A stretch of DNA of 64,000 bases. It comes from Streptomyces gossypii. GTDB lineage: Bacteria > Actinomycetota > Actinomycetes > Streptomycetales > Streptomycetaceae. This document shows, piece after piece, positions 23,918 to 31,199 of this stretch (the first letter of the stretch is position 1; each line of letters opens with the position of its first letter). Below the pieces are notes generated by a model that was given only the letters and a program-made list of their open reading frames with translations, was not told the DNA's origin and made no database searches. The stretch spans positions 124,001 to 188,000 of the forward strand of contig NZ_JAJAGO010000013.1 of NCBI RefSeq assembly GCF_025165795.1. Reading direction: 5' to 3'. Position numbers and translations under genes: made by a program.

Positions 23918-24679
23918 TCACACCGGGTGCGGCGGCACCCGGAGGGCCGCGAGCACGGGCAGATGATCAGTGGCCGCGCGCAGGTCCTGGTCGCTGACGC
24001 CCGGCAGTCCGGCAGGCACACCGCAGCCGAGGACCTCCACCCCGTCCGAGGCGAACACCGCGTCGATGCGCTGATGCGGACGGTCCGGTGTGGAGGTGAA
24101 CTCCTCGCCCCAGGGCTTGCTGACCCAGGCGTCCCGCAGCGTGTCCGTGAGGCGGCGGAAACTGCGCCCCTCGGGGCGCTCGTTGAGGTCGCCCGCCACC
24201 ACGCTGTGCGGGGTGCCAGGGTGCGGCAGCCGGTCCAGCAGCAGACCGGCCTGCGCGTAGCGTTCCTCGCTCCGCAGGCTCAGATGGCAGCTGACCACCG
24301 AGAGCCGTGCCGACGGTCCGAACCGCAGTACGGCGGTGGCCAGTCCGCGCCGGTGCAGGCCGGGGGTCAGCGGCAGCAGCACGTCCTCGGTGTGCTCGAC
24401 GTACGCGCGCAGCGAGGCGAGGATCATCGGGCCGCTGGCCGTCGCCCCGCCCGTGACATACGTCAGGTCGGTCGCGTGGGCCAGCCGCGAGGCGTACTTG
24501 CGCCAGCGGAAGAAGCGCGGGGCCTCCTGCACACACACGACATCGGGTGCGCAGGCCCGGATCACCCGGGCGAGCGCCGCCGTATCGTCACGCATGGAGC
24601 GGATGTTGTAGCTCAGGAGGCGGACCACGGCGGAGCCGTCGGGCTCGGTCTTCGACTCAGGAAGATCCGCAAGTGTCAT
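23918..24679 (-). CDS. Endonuclease/exonuclease/phosphatase-family hydrolase
   Basis: 253 residues from MTLADLPESKTEP. The frame is open further upstream, but that part is Arg/Pro-rich shadow. Family motifs are LLSYNIRSMRDD (catalytic Asn), VVCVQEAPRFFRW (Glu), VVAGDLNERPEG (Asp/Asn) and ATDHLPVLAAL (Asp-His). This fold includes DNase I, AP endonuclease ExoIII, sphingomyelinases and inositol phosphatases. No signal peptide is seen. The substrate is unknown. It is convergent with the hypothetical membrane protein, with ends 6 bp apart. Confidence 0.82.
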   Translation of the reverse strand: MTLADLPESKTEPDGSAVVRLLSYNIRSMRDDTAALARVIRACAPDVVCVQEAPRFFRWRKYASRLAHATDLTYVTGGATASGPMILASLRAYVEHTEDVLLPLTPGLHRRGLATAVLRFGPSARLSVVSCHLSLRSEERYAQAGLLLDRLPHPGTPHSVVAGDLNERPEGRSFRRLTDTLRDAWVSKPWGEEFTSTPDRPHQRIDAVFASDGVEVLGCGVPAGLPGVSDQDLRAATDHLPVLAALRVPPHPV

Positions 24680-24872
24680 GGGAGCAAGCTTACGACCTGG
24701 CCGGAGCCTCGAAGGTCCCGGCGCCCGGTCACCTGTGAGGGGTAAATGCCCGGTAATCGCGCGTGGCGGCGACGTGAGCGGACTACCGTGGCAAGTCGAT
24801 GGAGCGTACTGGGCCTTGGGGAGCCGCCGCCGTCCGGCGCGCGGTGCCCTTCCGGGACGAAAGTGGTGACCC

Positions 24873-25595
24873 ATGTCAGGAAGTGGAAGAGGAACAGGCA
24901 GTCGGCGTCGTGCCGTCGTCGGGCTGGCGACCGCCGGGTTACTGGCGCCGCCGGCGATGATCGGCCTCGCCGCGGCACCGGCTCAGGCGGCGGGCTCGTG
25001 GTGCGGGGGGCTGCAAGGTCCGTATCAGAAGCAGGCGGAACGGTTCCTGGGGCTGCCGGCCGACGGCGTGCAGACGGCCGCCGACTGCCGGGAGATCCGG
25101 TCGTTCCAGGCGTCGCACGGCATCCAGCCGCAGTACGGCTATGCGGGGCCGGTCACCTGGAAGGTGATGAAGACGGTGAAGCGGCAGGAGGCAGCGGGGC
25201 GGCAGCCGAACCAGGCCGGAAGCTGTCCGGTGAACAAGGGCCGCATCGCGTGTGTGGACCTGACCCGGCAGATCAGCTGGATCCAGGACGGGGCCGAACT
25301 GCGCAAGGGGCCCGTACCGGTACGGACGGGCCGGAACGGCCATGAGACCCGCACCGGGCTGTACAAGATCTACTGGCGGAACAGGCACCATGTGTCGACG
25401 CTGTACGACTCGAAGATGCCCTACAGCCAGTTCTTCGACGGCGGCGAGGCGTTCCACGCGATCAGCGGGAGCGTGTGGTCGGAGCCGGGCTCCCACGGCT
25501 GCGTCAACATGCGTACCGCGGACGCCAAGGCGTACTGGAAGCTGCTCCGCCACGCGGACGACGTGTACGTGTACGGGCGCAAGCCCGGCACATGA
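24873..25595 (+). CDS. Secreted L,D-transpeptidase (YkuD family)
   Basis: 240 residues. A twin-Arg-like basic start (GSRRRAVVGLATAGLLAPPAM) leads to a signal peptide ending AQA. Residues ~45-100 resemble a peptidoglycan-binding-like helical domain (ERFLGLPADGVQTAADC). The YkuD domain has the active-site motif SEPGSHGCVNMR with Cys210 and an upstream His in FHAISG. It forms 3-3 crosslinks or attaches proteins to peptidoglycan. The SD-like GGACG/GTGACCC upstream is weak. Confidence 0.9.
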   Translation: MSGSGRGTGSRRRAVVGLATAGLLAPPAMIGLAAAPAQAAGSWCGGLQGPYQKQAERFLGLPADGVQTAADCREIRSFQASHGIQPQYGYAGPVTWKVMKTVKRQEAAGRQPNQAGSCPVNKGRIACVDLTRQISWIQDGAELRKGPVPVRTGRNGHETRTGLYKIYWRNRHHVSTLYDSKMPYSQFFDGGEAFHAISGSVWSEPGSHGCVNMRTADAKAYWKLLRHADDVYVYGRKPGT

Positions 25596-25684
25596 GGCCC
25601 TGACCGCCGCGGTGCCCCGCCGCCCATGACGTGGCCGGCGGGGCGTGAAGGCGCGCACCGCCGGCCCTGCGGGCCGGCGGCTGG

Positions 25685-25958
25685 TCAGGCCGCGTAGCCC
25701 TTCGGCGGGATGAGGCTGGCGAGCTGGTCGAAGGACAGCCAGTAGATCTGGTTGCCGCCGAAGGAGGCGGGGGCGGCGATGAGTACGGTGCGGTTCGCGT
25801 CGTCATAGCCGATGACCGTGGGGCTTTCCTGGGCCGAACAGGGCGCTTACGGCGACAACGGCGGTGGCCAGAGCTGCGGGGCGGGTGAGAGTGCGGGAAG
25901 TACGCAACGCGGTGGGGATGCGGGTGCAACAGCCCGCCCAGTTTCCGTGCATGCCCAT
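25685..25958 (-). pseudogene. Broken secreted-protein gene (internal deletion)
   Basis: From an ATG at 25958 a frame encodes a basic start and a hydrophobic leader (LTRPAALATAVVAVSALF), typical of a signal peptide, then stops within 20 codons. In another frame, from ~25846 to a TGA at 25685, runs a coherent C-terminus: ESPTVIGYDDANRTVLIAAP, then ASFGGNQIYWLSFDQLASLI, ending PPKGYAA. An in-frame TAA lies immediately upstream. The two halves look like the ends of one exported protein whose middle was lost with a frameshift. The original family is not recognised. Confidence 0.55.
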
Positions 25959-26032
25959 GACAGTTGCAAGCGATGACAGCCCAGACTTACGGCGGCCCGA
26001 CCGGCGGGCGGCGCGGGAAGCCGCCCCTCCTG

Positions 26033-26716
26033 CTACGGAATTTCGCCCCGCTCACCGCTGCGCAGCAGCGCACGCCCTTCCGCGGTCGCGACGTGGAACG
26101 ACCGTCCGGCCTTCCGGACCGTGATCACGAGTCCTGCCGCGCGCAGCACCTTCAGGTGCTGGCTGATGGCCGGGTGTGTCACCGCCTGCATGCGGGCGAG
26201 CTCCACGGTGGAGGCGCCGGTCGGGGTCGCCCCGAGCACGGCCGCGCGCGTGTGCCCGAGCAGCGGGCCCAGCGGAACGTCGTCCGTACGGGCCGTGGGT
26301 GTGGGGCGGGCCCAGTCCACGGCGTGGTTGACGGGGTAATCGGCCTCCAGCACCGGCTGGCGCCAGCGGAACCGGGGACCGAGGCCGGACAACAGGCCAT
26401 CGGTACCACCGCGGAGGAGCCTGTGCAGGCGGATGACGCGGTCGGCGTCGCCGTGGGCGTGGATGCGTTGCCAGAACGGGGCGAGGGTCTCGAGGTGGTA
26501 CGTGCGGAGGGCGTCCCCCAGCCGCTGGAGCGCGTCGCCGTCGCCGCCCGCCAGCGACTCCGTCCAGGTCGGGAGTCGGCGTGACGCGGCAACCCGCGTC
26601 AGATGGGTGCGCAGGCGCGGTGGCGGTGTGTGGACGAGGGTGTCGACGGCGGCCTGGAGCGTCTCGCAGTCGCCTGTCCGCAGCACTAGGCGACCCTCGC
26701 GGGAGACCACTGTCAA
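26033..26716 (-). CDS. ArsR-family winged-helix transcriptional regulator, possibly N-truncated
   Basis: 227 residues from a TTG at 26716. The C-terminal ~90 residues are an ArsR helix-turn-helix (AAVLGATPTGASTVELARMQAVTHPAISQHLK). The N-terminal 130 residues are helical (TESLAGGDGDALQRLGDALRTY) as in the larger ArsR regulators with an extra N-terminal domain. No good SD precedes the TTG, and the frame stays open another ~36 codons upstream (GSALRHLNDDPGRPLLRSPRL), so the true start may be upstream or the gene 5'-truncated. No metal-binding Cys cluster is visible. It follows the TetR gene by 107 bp on the same strand. Confidence 0.7.
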   Translation of the reverse strand: MTVVSREGRLVLRTGDCETLQAAVDTLVHTPPPRLRTHLTRVAASRRLPTWTESLAGGDGDALQRLGDALRTYHLETLAPFWQRIHAHGDADRVIRLHRLLRGGTDGLLSGLGPRFRWRQPVLEADYPVNHAVDWARPTPTARTDDVPLGPLLGHTRAAVLGATPTGASTVELARMQAVTHPAISQHLKVLRAAGLVITVRKAGRSFHVATAEGRALLRSGERGEIP

Positions 26717-26823
26717 GACGCTGACCGGTGCCTGCCGCAGCCTGGGGGAGCGGAGGAGTGGGCGGCCGGGGTCGTCGTTGAGGTGCCGGAGTGCCGATCC
26801 AGCACCACGCCGGGGCTGGTCCG

Positions 26824-27459
26824 TCAGCTGTGCGGCATGTAACGGGCGAATGCCGCGGTGGCGTTCGCCAGCCGCTCCGGGGTGAACTTTTCGGGCTGTT
26901 CGAGCAGCAGGCGTGCGAGGAGTTCGGCGTTGCCCCGTACGAGGTGGGCGATCAGGTGGGCGTCGACGTTCGCCGCGCCCTCGCGGTCGATCCGAGCCTC
27001 GATGACGTCCTCGATCTGCTGGAGTACTCGTTCGCGTCCGTCACGAATGGCCTCGTGCACGCTGGCCGGTGCTCCTTCGATCGGCAGGAGAACGAGCCTG
27101 GAGATGTCCGGTTCGCGGACGACGTGCTCCAGGTACACCACCAGGCCTGTGCTGAACGCCGCGACGAACCCGTCCGCCTCTCGTGCGGCCGCGAGAGCCT
27201 TGGCGACGCGGGCCTGGGTGACCTCCTGGGCACGCAGCATCACGGCGCGCTGCAGTCCTGCCTGCGACCCGAAGATCGCGTAACTGACGGACTTGGCGAC
27301 GCCGGCCGCGGCGGCGACACGTTCCATCGTCATCCCTCTCCAGCCGTGCTCGGCAAGCAGCTGCGCCGCGGCGTCGATGATCTGCGCACTGCGCTCCTCG
27401 CGTGGCCGACGTGGGGCATAGCGACGTCGCTGCGTACCGGAGTCTGGAGAACGAGTCAC
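26824..27459 (-). CDS. TetR-family transcriptional repressor
   Basis: 211 residues. The N-terminal TetR helix-turn-helix reads SAQIIDAAAQLLAEHGWRGM, then TMERVAAAAGVAKSVSYAIFGSQAGL. The C-terminal ligand domain is of the TetR_C_33-like type. It is transcribed divergently from the short-chain dehydrogenase operon. The 116-bp gap contains the inverted repeat CGAATGT-N10-ACATTCG (27478-27501), its likely operator. It probably represses itself and the SDR-CMD-esterase operon until an unknown ligand binds. Confidence 0.88.
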   Translation of the reverse strand: MTRSPDSGTQRRRYAPRRPREERSAQIIDAAAQLLAEHGWRGMTMERVAAAAGVAKSVSYAIFGSQAGLQRAVMLRAQEVTQARVAKALAAAREADGFVAAFSTGLVVYLEHVVREPDISRLVLLPIEGAPASVHEAIRDGRERVLQQIEDVIEARIDREGAANVDAHLIAHLVRGNAELLARLLLEQPEKFTPERLANATAAFARYMPHS

Positions 27460-27477
27460 CCCCTAGTTATACCCAAT

Positions 27478-27501
27478 CGAATGTTCTTGTTGGTACATTC
27501 G
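27478..27501. promoter_or_regulatory. Probable TetR operator
   Basis: CGAATGT (27478-27484), 10-nt spacer, ACATTCG (27495-27501): a perfect 7-bp inverted repeat in the 116-bp divergent gap, 18 bp from the TetR start and 75 bp from the SDR start. Confidence 0.6.
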
Positions 27502-27575
27502 CCGGGCCGTCGCCCGCACTGGTGCCTGTGCACCGAGCCGTGGCTCCATCCCCCAGCCCCCGAGGTGAGCCGGTC

Positions 27576-28460
27576 GTGAGCGGAATGCAGGACCTTACGG
27601 GCCGCCGCGTGTTCATCACCGGCGCGGCCAGCGGCATCGGTCGCGCCACCGCCGCGCGGGCTGCGGCCAAGGGCGCGGTGCTGTTCCTGACCGATCTGGA
27701 CGCCGACGGCCTGGGCGCCACCGTCGAGGAAGTACGCGCCGCGGGTGGCAGGGTCGCCTACGCGAAGGCCGCGGACATCTCCTCGTACGAGAAGGTCAGG
27801 GCCATGGCCGACGAGGTCCACGCCGACGGTGGGCCAGTGGACGTCGTGATGAACATCGCCGGGATATCGATCTGGGGCACCGTGCAGTCCCTGCAACACC
27901 GGCACTGGCGCGCCCTGGTGGAGGTGGACCTCATGGGGCCGATCCACGTCATCGAATCATTCGTGCCCGCCATGATCGCGGCAGGGCGCGGCGGCCACCT
28001 GGTGAACGTCTCCTCCGCCGCCGGACTCGTCGGCCTGCCCTGGCACGCGCCCTACAGTGCCGCCAAGTTCGGGCTGCGCGGCGTCAGTGAGGTGCTCCGC
28101 TTCGATCTCCGCCTGCACCGCATCGGAGTGACCCTGGTGTGCCCCGGCGCGGTCGCCACACCGCTCACGGAAACCGTGGAGATCGTCGGCGTGGACCAGG
28201 ACAGCCCGGCGATACGGCGGCTGCGCGCCAACTTCCGCGCGCGGGCCGCCAGTCCTGAGCAGGTCGCCACCAAGATCCTCTACGGCGTTCACAGTGGACG
28301 TTACCTCGTGCACACCTCACGGGGTGTCCGCCTGCTGCACGCCCTGCAGCGCGTGGCTCCGCCGCTGTACGTGCTCGCCATGCGGGCCGCGAACCGGGCC
28401 ATGACCCGCTTGCTGCGCCCGGCCCCGCTTCCCCCGCAGGCCGGCGGAGACACCCCGTGA
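27576..28460 (+). CDS. Short-chain dehydrogenase/reductase
   Basis: 294 residues from a GTG at 27576 with GAGGTGA at 7-nt spacing. The cofactor-binding motif is VFITGAASGIGRATA, the structural motif NIAG, and the catalytic set VNVSSAAG (Ser) and YSAAKFGL (Tyr-x3-Lys). An Asp at the end of β2 (LTDLDADG) suggests NAD(H) preference. The C-terminal ~50 residues form an extra helical/amphipathic segment (YVLAMRAANRAMTRLLRP), as in SDRs acting on lipids or steroids. It overlaps the next gene by four bases (GTGA) and is first in the TetR-controlled operon. Confidence 0.88.
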   Translation: MSGMQDLTGRRVFITGAASGIGRATAARAAAKGAVLFLTDLDADGLGATVEEVRAAGGRVAYAKAADISSYEKVRAMADEVHADGGPVDVVMNIAGISIWGTVQSLQHRHWRALVEVDLMGPIHVIESFVPAMIAAGRGGHLVNVSSAAGLVGLPWHAPYSAAKFGLRGVSEVLRFDLRLHRIGVTLVCPGAVATPLTETVEIVGVDQDSPAIRRLRANFRARAASPEQVATKILYGVHSGRYLVHTSRGVRLLHALQRVAPPLYVLAMRAANRAMTRLLRPAPLPPQAGGDTP

Positions 28461-29041
28461 CCCCGCCGGGGCGGGACCGGCCCGCCGCGAGTGCGCCCCG
28501 TATCACCCCCGGTAGCCGGAAGGAAGTCGGCGCCCTCGTCTGGCTGTTCAGCCACCTAGCCGGGTTCGTCTCCAGGACCCGCGCACCCGCCCTCTTCCTG
28601 ACCCTCGGGCGGCACCGCAAGCTGTTCCGCGGCTGGCTCCGCTTCGCCGGCCGGCTGATGCCGGGAGGGACACTGCCGCGTCGCGAAACCGAACTCGTCA
28701 TCCTGCGCGTCGCCCATCTGCGCGGCTGTTCCTACGAGTTCGAGCACCACAAGCGCCTCGGCCGCAGAGCCGGAGTCACCCGCGCCGACCTCGACCGCAT
28801 CGTCGACGGTTCCGACGACGCGGCATGGACCACACGCGAACGGGCGCTGCTCGCGGCGACGGACATGCTGCACGAGCGCCAGGACCTCGACGACACCGCG
28901 TGGCAGGACCTGCGCGCACATCTGGACGAGAACGCCGCGATCGAGCTCCTGCTCCTGGTGGGCCACTACCAGATGCTTGCCACCACCATCACCGCCCTGC
29001 GCCTGTCACCTGATGCTCCACGGGGAGAACCTCGTGGCTGA
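28457..29041 (+). CDS. Carboxymuconolactone decarboxylase (AhpD-like) family protein
   Basis: 194 residues, GTG overlapping the SDR stop. The core CMD region reads RRETELVILRVAHLRGCSYE and FEHHKRLGRRAG, with the conserved Glu, single Cys and His-His. Only one Cys of the AhpD CxxC pair is present, so thiol peroxidase-reductant activity is unlikely. A lactone decarboxylase or other dehydrating role is possible. CMD proteins are often encoded with SDRs and hydrolases in degradation clusters, which fits the adjacent genes. The substrate is unknown. Confidence 0.82.
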   Translation: MTPPGRDRPAASAPRITPGSRKEVGALVWLFSHLAGFVSRTRAPALFLTLGRHRKLFRGWLRFAGRLMPGGTLPRRETELVILRVAHLRGCSYEFEHHKRLGRRAGVTRADLDRIVDGSDDAAWTTRERALLAATDMLHERQDLDDTAWQDLRAHLDENAAIELLLLVGHYQMLATTITALRLSPDAPRGEPRG

Positions 29042-29163
29042 GAGGCCGGCACCCTCACGAGCCACGGCCGGGCAGACGCGGCGGCGACCAGTCACGGTCG
29101 CACATCCCGTCGCAGCCCGGCCGCGCACCCCCACACACAGGAATCCCCCACCAGGAGGTCATC

Positions 29164-30153
29164 TTGAAGGAGCAGGCTCCCACCCGCAGGCGCATCCTGA
29201 AGACCGCGGGCGGCTTGTCCGCCGCGGCGGCTCTCGGAGGCGCGGGCGTCGTCGCGGCCGGGTCACCGGCCGGCGCGGCCGGCAACGGCTTCGGGCTGCG
29301 CATCGTGGAACGCGGCGAGGGCAATCCCCGCATGTGGTACTACCGGTTCGCGACCGACGCGATCGGCTGGGACCCTGCCGTCAACGTCCTGCTGCCTGAG
29401 GACTACCACAGCAGCGGACGCACGTACCCGGTGCTGTACCTGCTGCACGGCGGCGGCCTCGACCAGGACTTCATGACGTTCGACAGGGGCGGCATCCGCG
29501 ACCTGGTCGGCGGCAGGCCGATCATCGTGGTGATGCCCGACGGCGGGCACACCGGCTGGTACGGCAACCCGGTCAGCTCCCGCGTCGGGCCACGCAACTG
29601 GGAAACGTTCCACATGAACCAGCTGCTGCCGTGGATCGACGCGAACTTCCGCACGTACGCGGAGTACGACGGCCGCGCCGTCTCCGGGTTCTCCATGGGC
29701 GGCTTCGGCGCGCTGAAGTACACGGCCAAGTACTACGGCCACTTCGCCTCGGTCAGCTCGCATTCCGGCCCGGCAAGCCTGCGCCGCGACCTCGGGGCGG
29801 TCGTCCACTGGGCCAACGTCTCGGCCGCGGCTGTGGACCTGGCCGGCGGCACCATCTACGGCGCGCCGCTGTGGGACGAGGCCAGGGTGAGCGCCGACAA
29901 CCCGGTGGAGCGCGTCGAAAGCTACCGGAACAAGCGCGTCTTCATGGTTGCCGGGACCAGCCGCTCCCCGGTCAGCTGGTTCGAGCAGATCACGGAGGGC
30001 GAGGTGCTCGCCGGACAGCGGGAGTTCCGCGGTCTCCTCGACGGCGCCGGCATCAGGCACGAGGCGCACGAGGCGCCCGGCGGACACGTCTTCCGGCACG
30101 ATATGTTCCAGCGCGACCTCGACGGCATGATCGGCCGGCTCCGCAAGGCGTAG
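29164..30153 (+). CDS. Tat-exported esterase (esterase D / antigen 85-like fold)
   Basis: 329 residues from a TTG at 29164, fixed by AGGAGG at 5-nt spacing. The twin-arginine signal (TRRRILKTAGGLSAAAALGG) ends near AGAAG. An α/β-hydrolase of the esterase D/mycolyltransferase-like superfamily follows: YPVLYLLHGGG, nucleophile Ser in VSGFSMGGFGALK, His in APGGHVFRHD. It should hydrolyse esters outside the cell or in the wall. It lies 122 bp after the CMD gene, with its own strong SD and no obvious terminator between, so it is likely the last gene of the TetR-controlled operon. Confidence 0.86.
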   Translation: MKEQAPTRRRILKTAGGLSAAAALGGAGVVAAGSPAGAAGNGFGLRIVERGEGNPRMWYYRFATDAIGWDPAVNVLLPEDYHSSGRTYPVLYLLHGGGLDQDFMTFDRGGIRDLVGGRPIIVVMPDGGHTGWYGNPVSSRVGPRNWETFHMNQLLPWIDANFRTYAEYDGRAVSGFSMGGFGALKYTAKYYGHFASVSSHSGPASLRRDLGAVVHWANVSAAAVDLAGGTIYGAPLWDEARVSADNPVERVESYRNKRVFMVAGTSRSPVSWFEQITEGEVLAGQREFRGLLDGAGIRHEAHEAPGGHVFRHDMFQRDLDGMIGRLRKA

Positions 30154-30178
30154 CCGGCCGGCTGCCTCCGGTGTACGC

Positions 30179-30221
30179 GGAGGGCCCGTCGGGCGGACCG
30201 AGCCGACCCGACGGACCCTCC
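30179..30221. terminator. Terminator after the esterase gene
   Basis: A 15-bp stem with one mismatch: GGAGGGCCCGTCGGG (30179-30193) against CCCGACGGACCCTCC (30207-30221). It lies 26 bp after the esterase stop. Confidence 0.75.
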
Positions 30222-30285
30222 CCGGTTCCCCCGGTGCGCGGCTTCCGTACGGCGGAGGAGCGCGGTGAGCGGCAGCGCCGCAGGA

Positions 30286-30305
30286 CCCCGCCGTGAGCGG
30301 CGGGG
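30286..30305. terminator. Terminator for the GntR gene
   Basis: CCCCGCCG-TGAG-CGGCGGGG, a perfect 8-bp stem 9 bp downstream of the GntR stop codon on the minus strand. Confidence 0.65.
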
Positions 30306-30313
30306 CACGGCCT

Positions 30314-31045
30314 TCAGGGCGTGCCGACGGCGGGCCGGTCTGCCTGGACGGTGGGGGCGGCGGGGGCGCTGGAAGCGGTGGAGGCGGCGGGGGCGGAGTC
30401 AGGCGCCTCCCCGGCCCACTCACCCCTGATGTGGTCGAGATGGCGTGCCATGACCCGCTCGACGGCCGCCGCGTCGCGGGCGAGCAGGGAGTCGAGGATC
30501 TCGAAGTGTTCGGGCGCGGTCTGCTGGAGGGTTCCCTGCTCGGCGAGGGTGCTGACGCCGTAGAGCCGCGTCTGGTCCCGGAGCTGCGCGACGGTCTTGA
30601 CCAGGCGGCCGTTGCCGCCCAGTGCCAGCAGGTCCAGGTGGAAACGGCGGTCGGCCTCGAGGAAGGCGGAGACGTCGCCGGAACGGGCGGCGGTGTCGAT
30701 CTCCTCGGCGACGGGGCGGAGCGCTTCGATGTCCTCGTCGCGCGCCCGTTCGATCAGCGCGACGACGCCCGGGATCTCCAGCATCCGGCGCATCTCGCCG
30801 ATCTCGTCGAGGTCGTGCTCGCTGATCGGCACGATGCGGAAGCCGCGGTTGCGCACCGGCTCCATGATGCCCTGATTGACCAGCGTGAGCATGGCCTCCC
30901 GTACGGGGCTGTTGGACACCCCCAGGCGCGTTGCCAGCGCTGAGGCCGAATAGATCTCATTCGGACCGATCTGCCCGGAGACGATGGCCTGCCGCACGAT
31001 CATCAGTGCCTGCTCGCCGAGACTCACCCGCTGTAGTCGCTGCAC
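30314..31045 (-). CDS. GntR-family (FadR subfamily) transcriptional regulator
   Basis: About 243 residues from a GTG at 31045, chosen because GGGGAGG stands 8 nt upstream. A GTG two codons earlier is too close to it, and the ATG at 31114 adds a shadow-like leader. The N-terminal winged helix (YSASALATRLGVSNSPVREAML) is followed by a helical FCD ligand domain with metal-binding His/Asp (FHLDLLALGG). The C-terminal 35 residues are Ala/Pro/Ser-rich. It is divergent from the molybdenum-enzyme operon, with a palindrome between. It likely represses that operon in response to a small acid or amino acid (inference). Confidence 0.85.
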   Translation of the reverse strand: MQRLQRVSLGEQALMIVRQAIVSGQIGPNEIYSASALATRLGVSNSPVREAMLTLVNQGIMEPVRNRGFRIVPISEHDLDEIGEMRRMLEIPGVVALIERARDEDIEALRPVAEEIDTAARSGDVSAFLEADRRFHLDLLALGGNGRLVKTVAQLRDQTRLYGVSTLAEQGTLQQTAPEHFEILDSLLARDAAAVERVMARHLDHIRGEWAGEAPDSAPAASTASSAPAAPTVQADRPAVGTP

Positions 31046-31122
31046 GTCCACTGCCTCCCCTTTCGTGTGGAGCCCTTGACGCCGAGATGCTGCGGTTCGC
31101 ATACTACCGGGCATCGCTGAGC

Positions 31123-31136
31123 GGTAATCGATTACC
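31123..31136. promoter_or_regulatory. Probable GntR operator palindrome
   Basis: GGTAATCGATTACC is a perfect 14-bp palindrome in the 154-bp gap between the GntR start and the oxidoreductase start. It is flanked by direct repeats CATACTACC (31100-31108) and CATTACTACC (31137-31146). The position fits control of both promoters. Confidence 0.6.
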
Positions 31137-31199
31137 CATTACTACCCTCCCCGTTATCGAGAGTTTCCTCTTTCTCCTCCGCACGCAAGGGAGCCGGCC

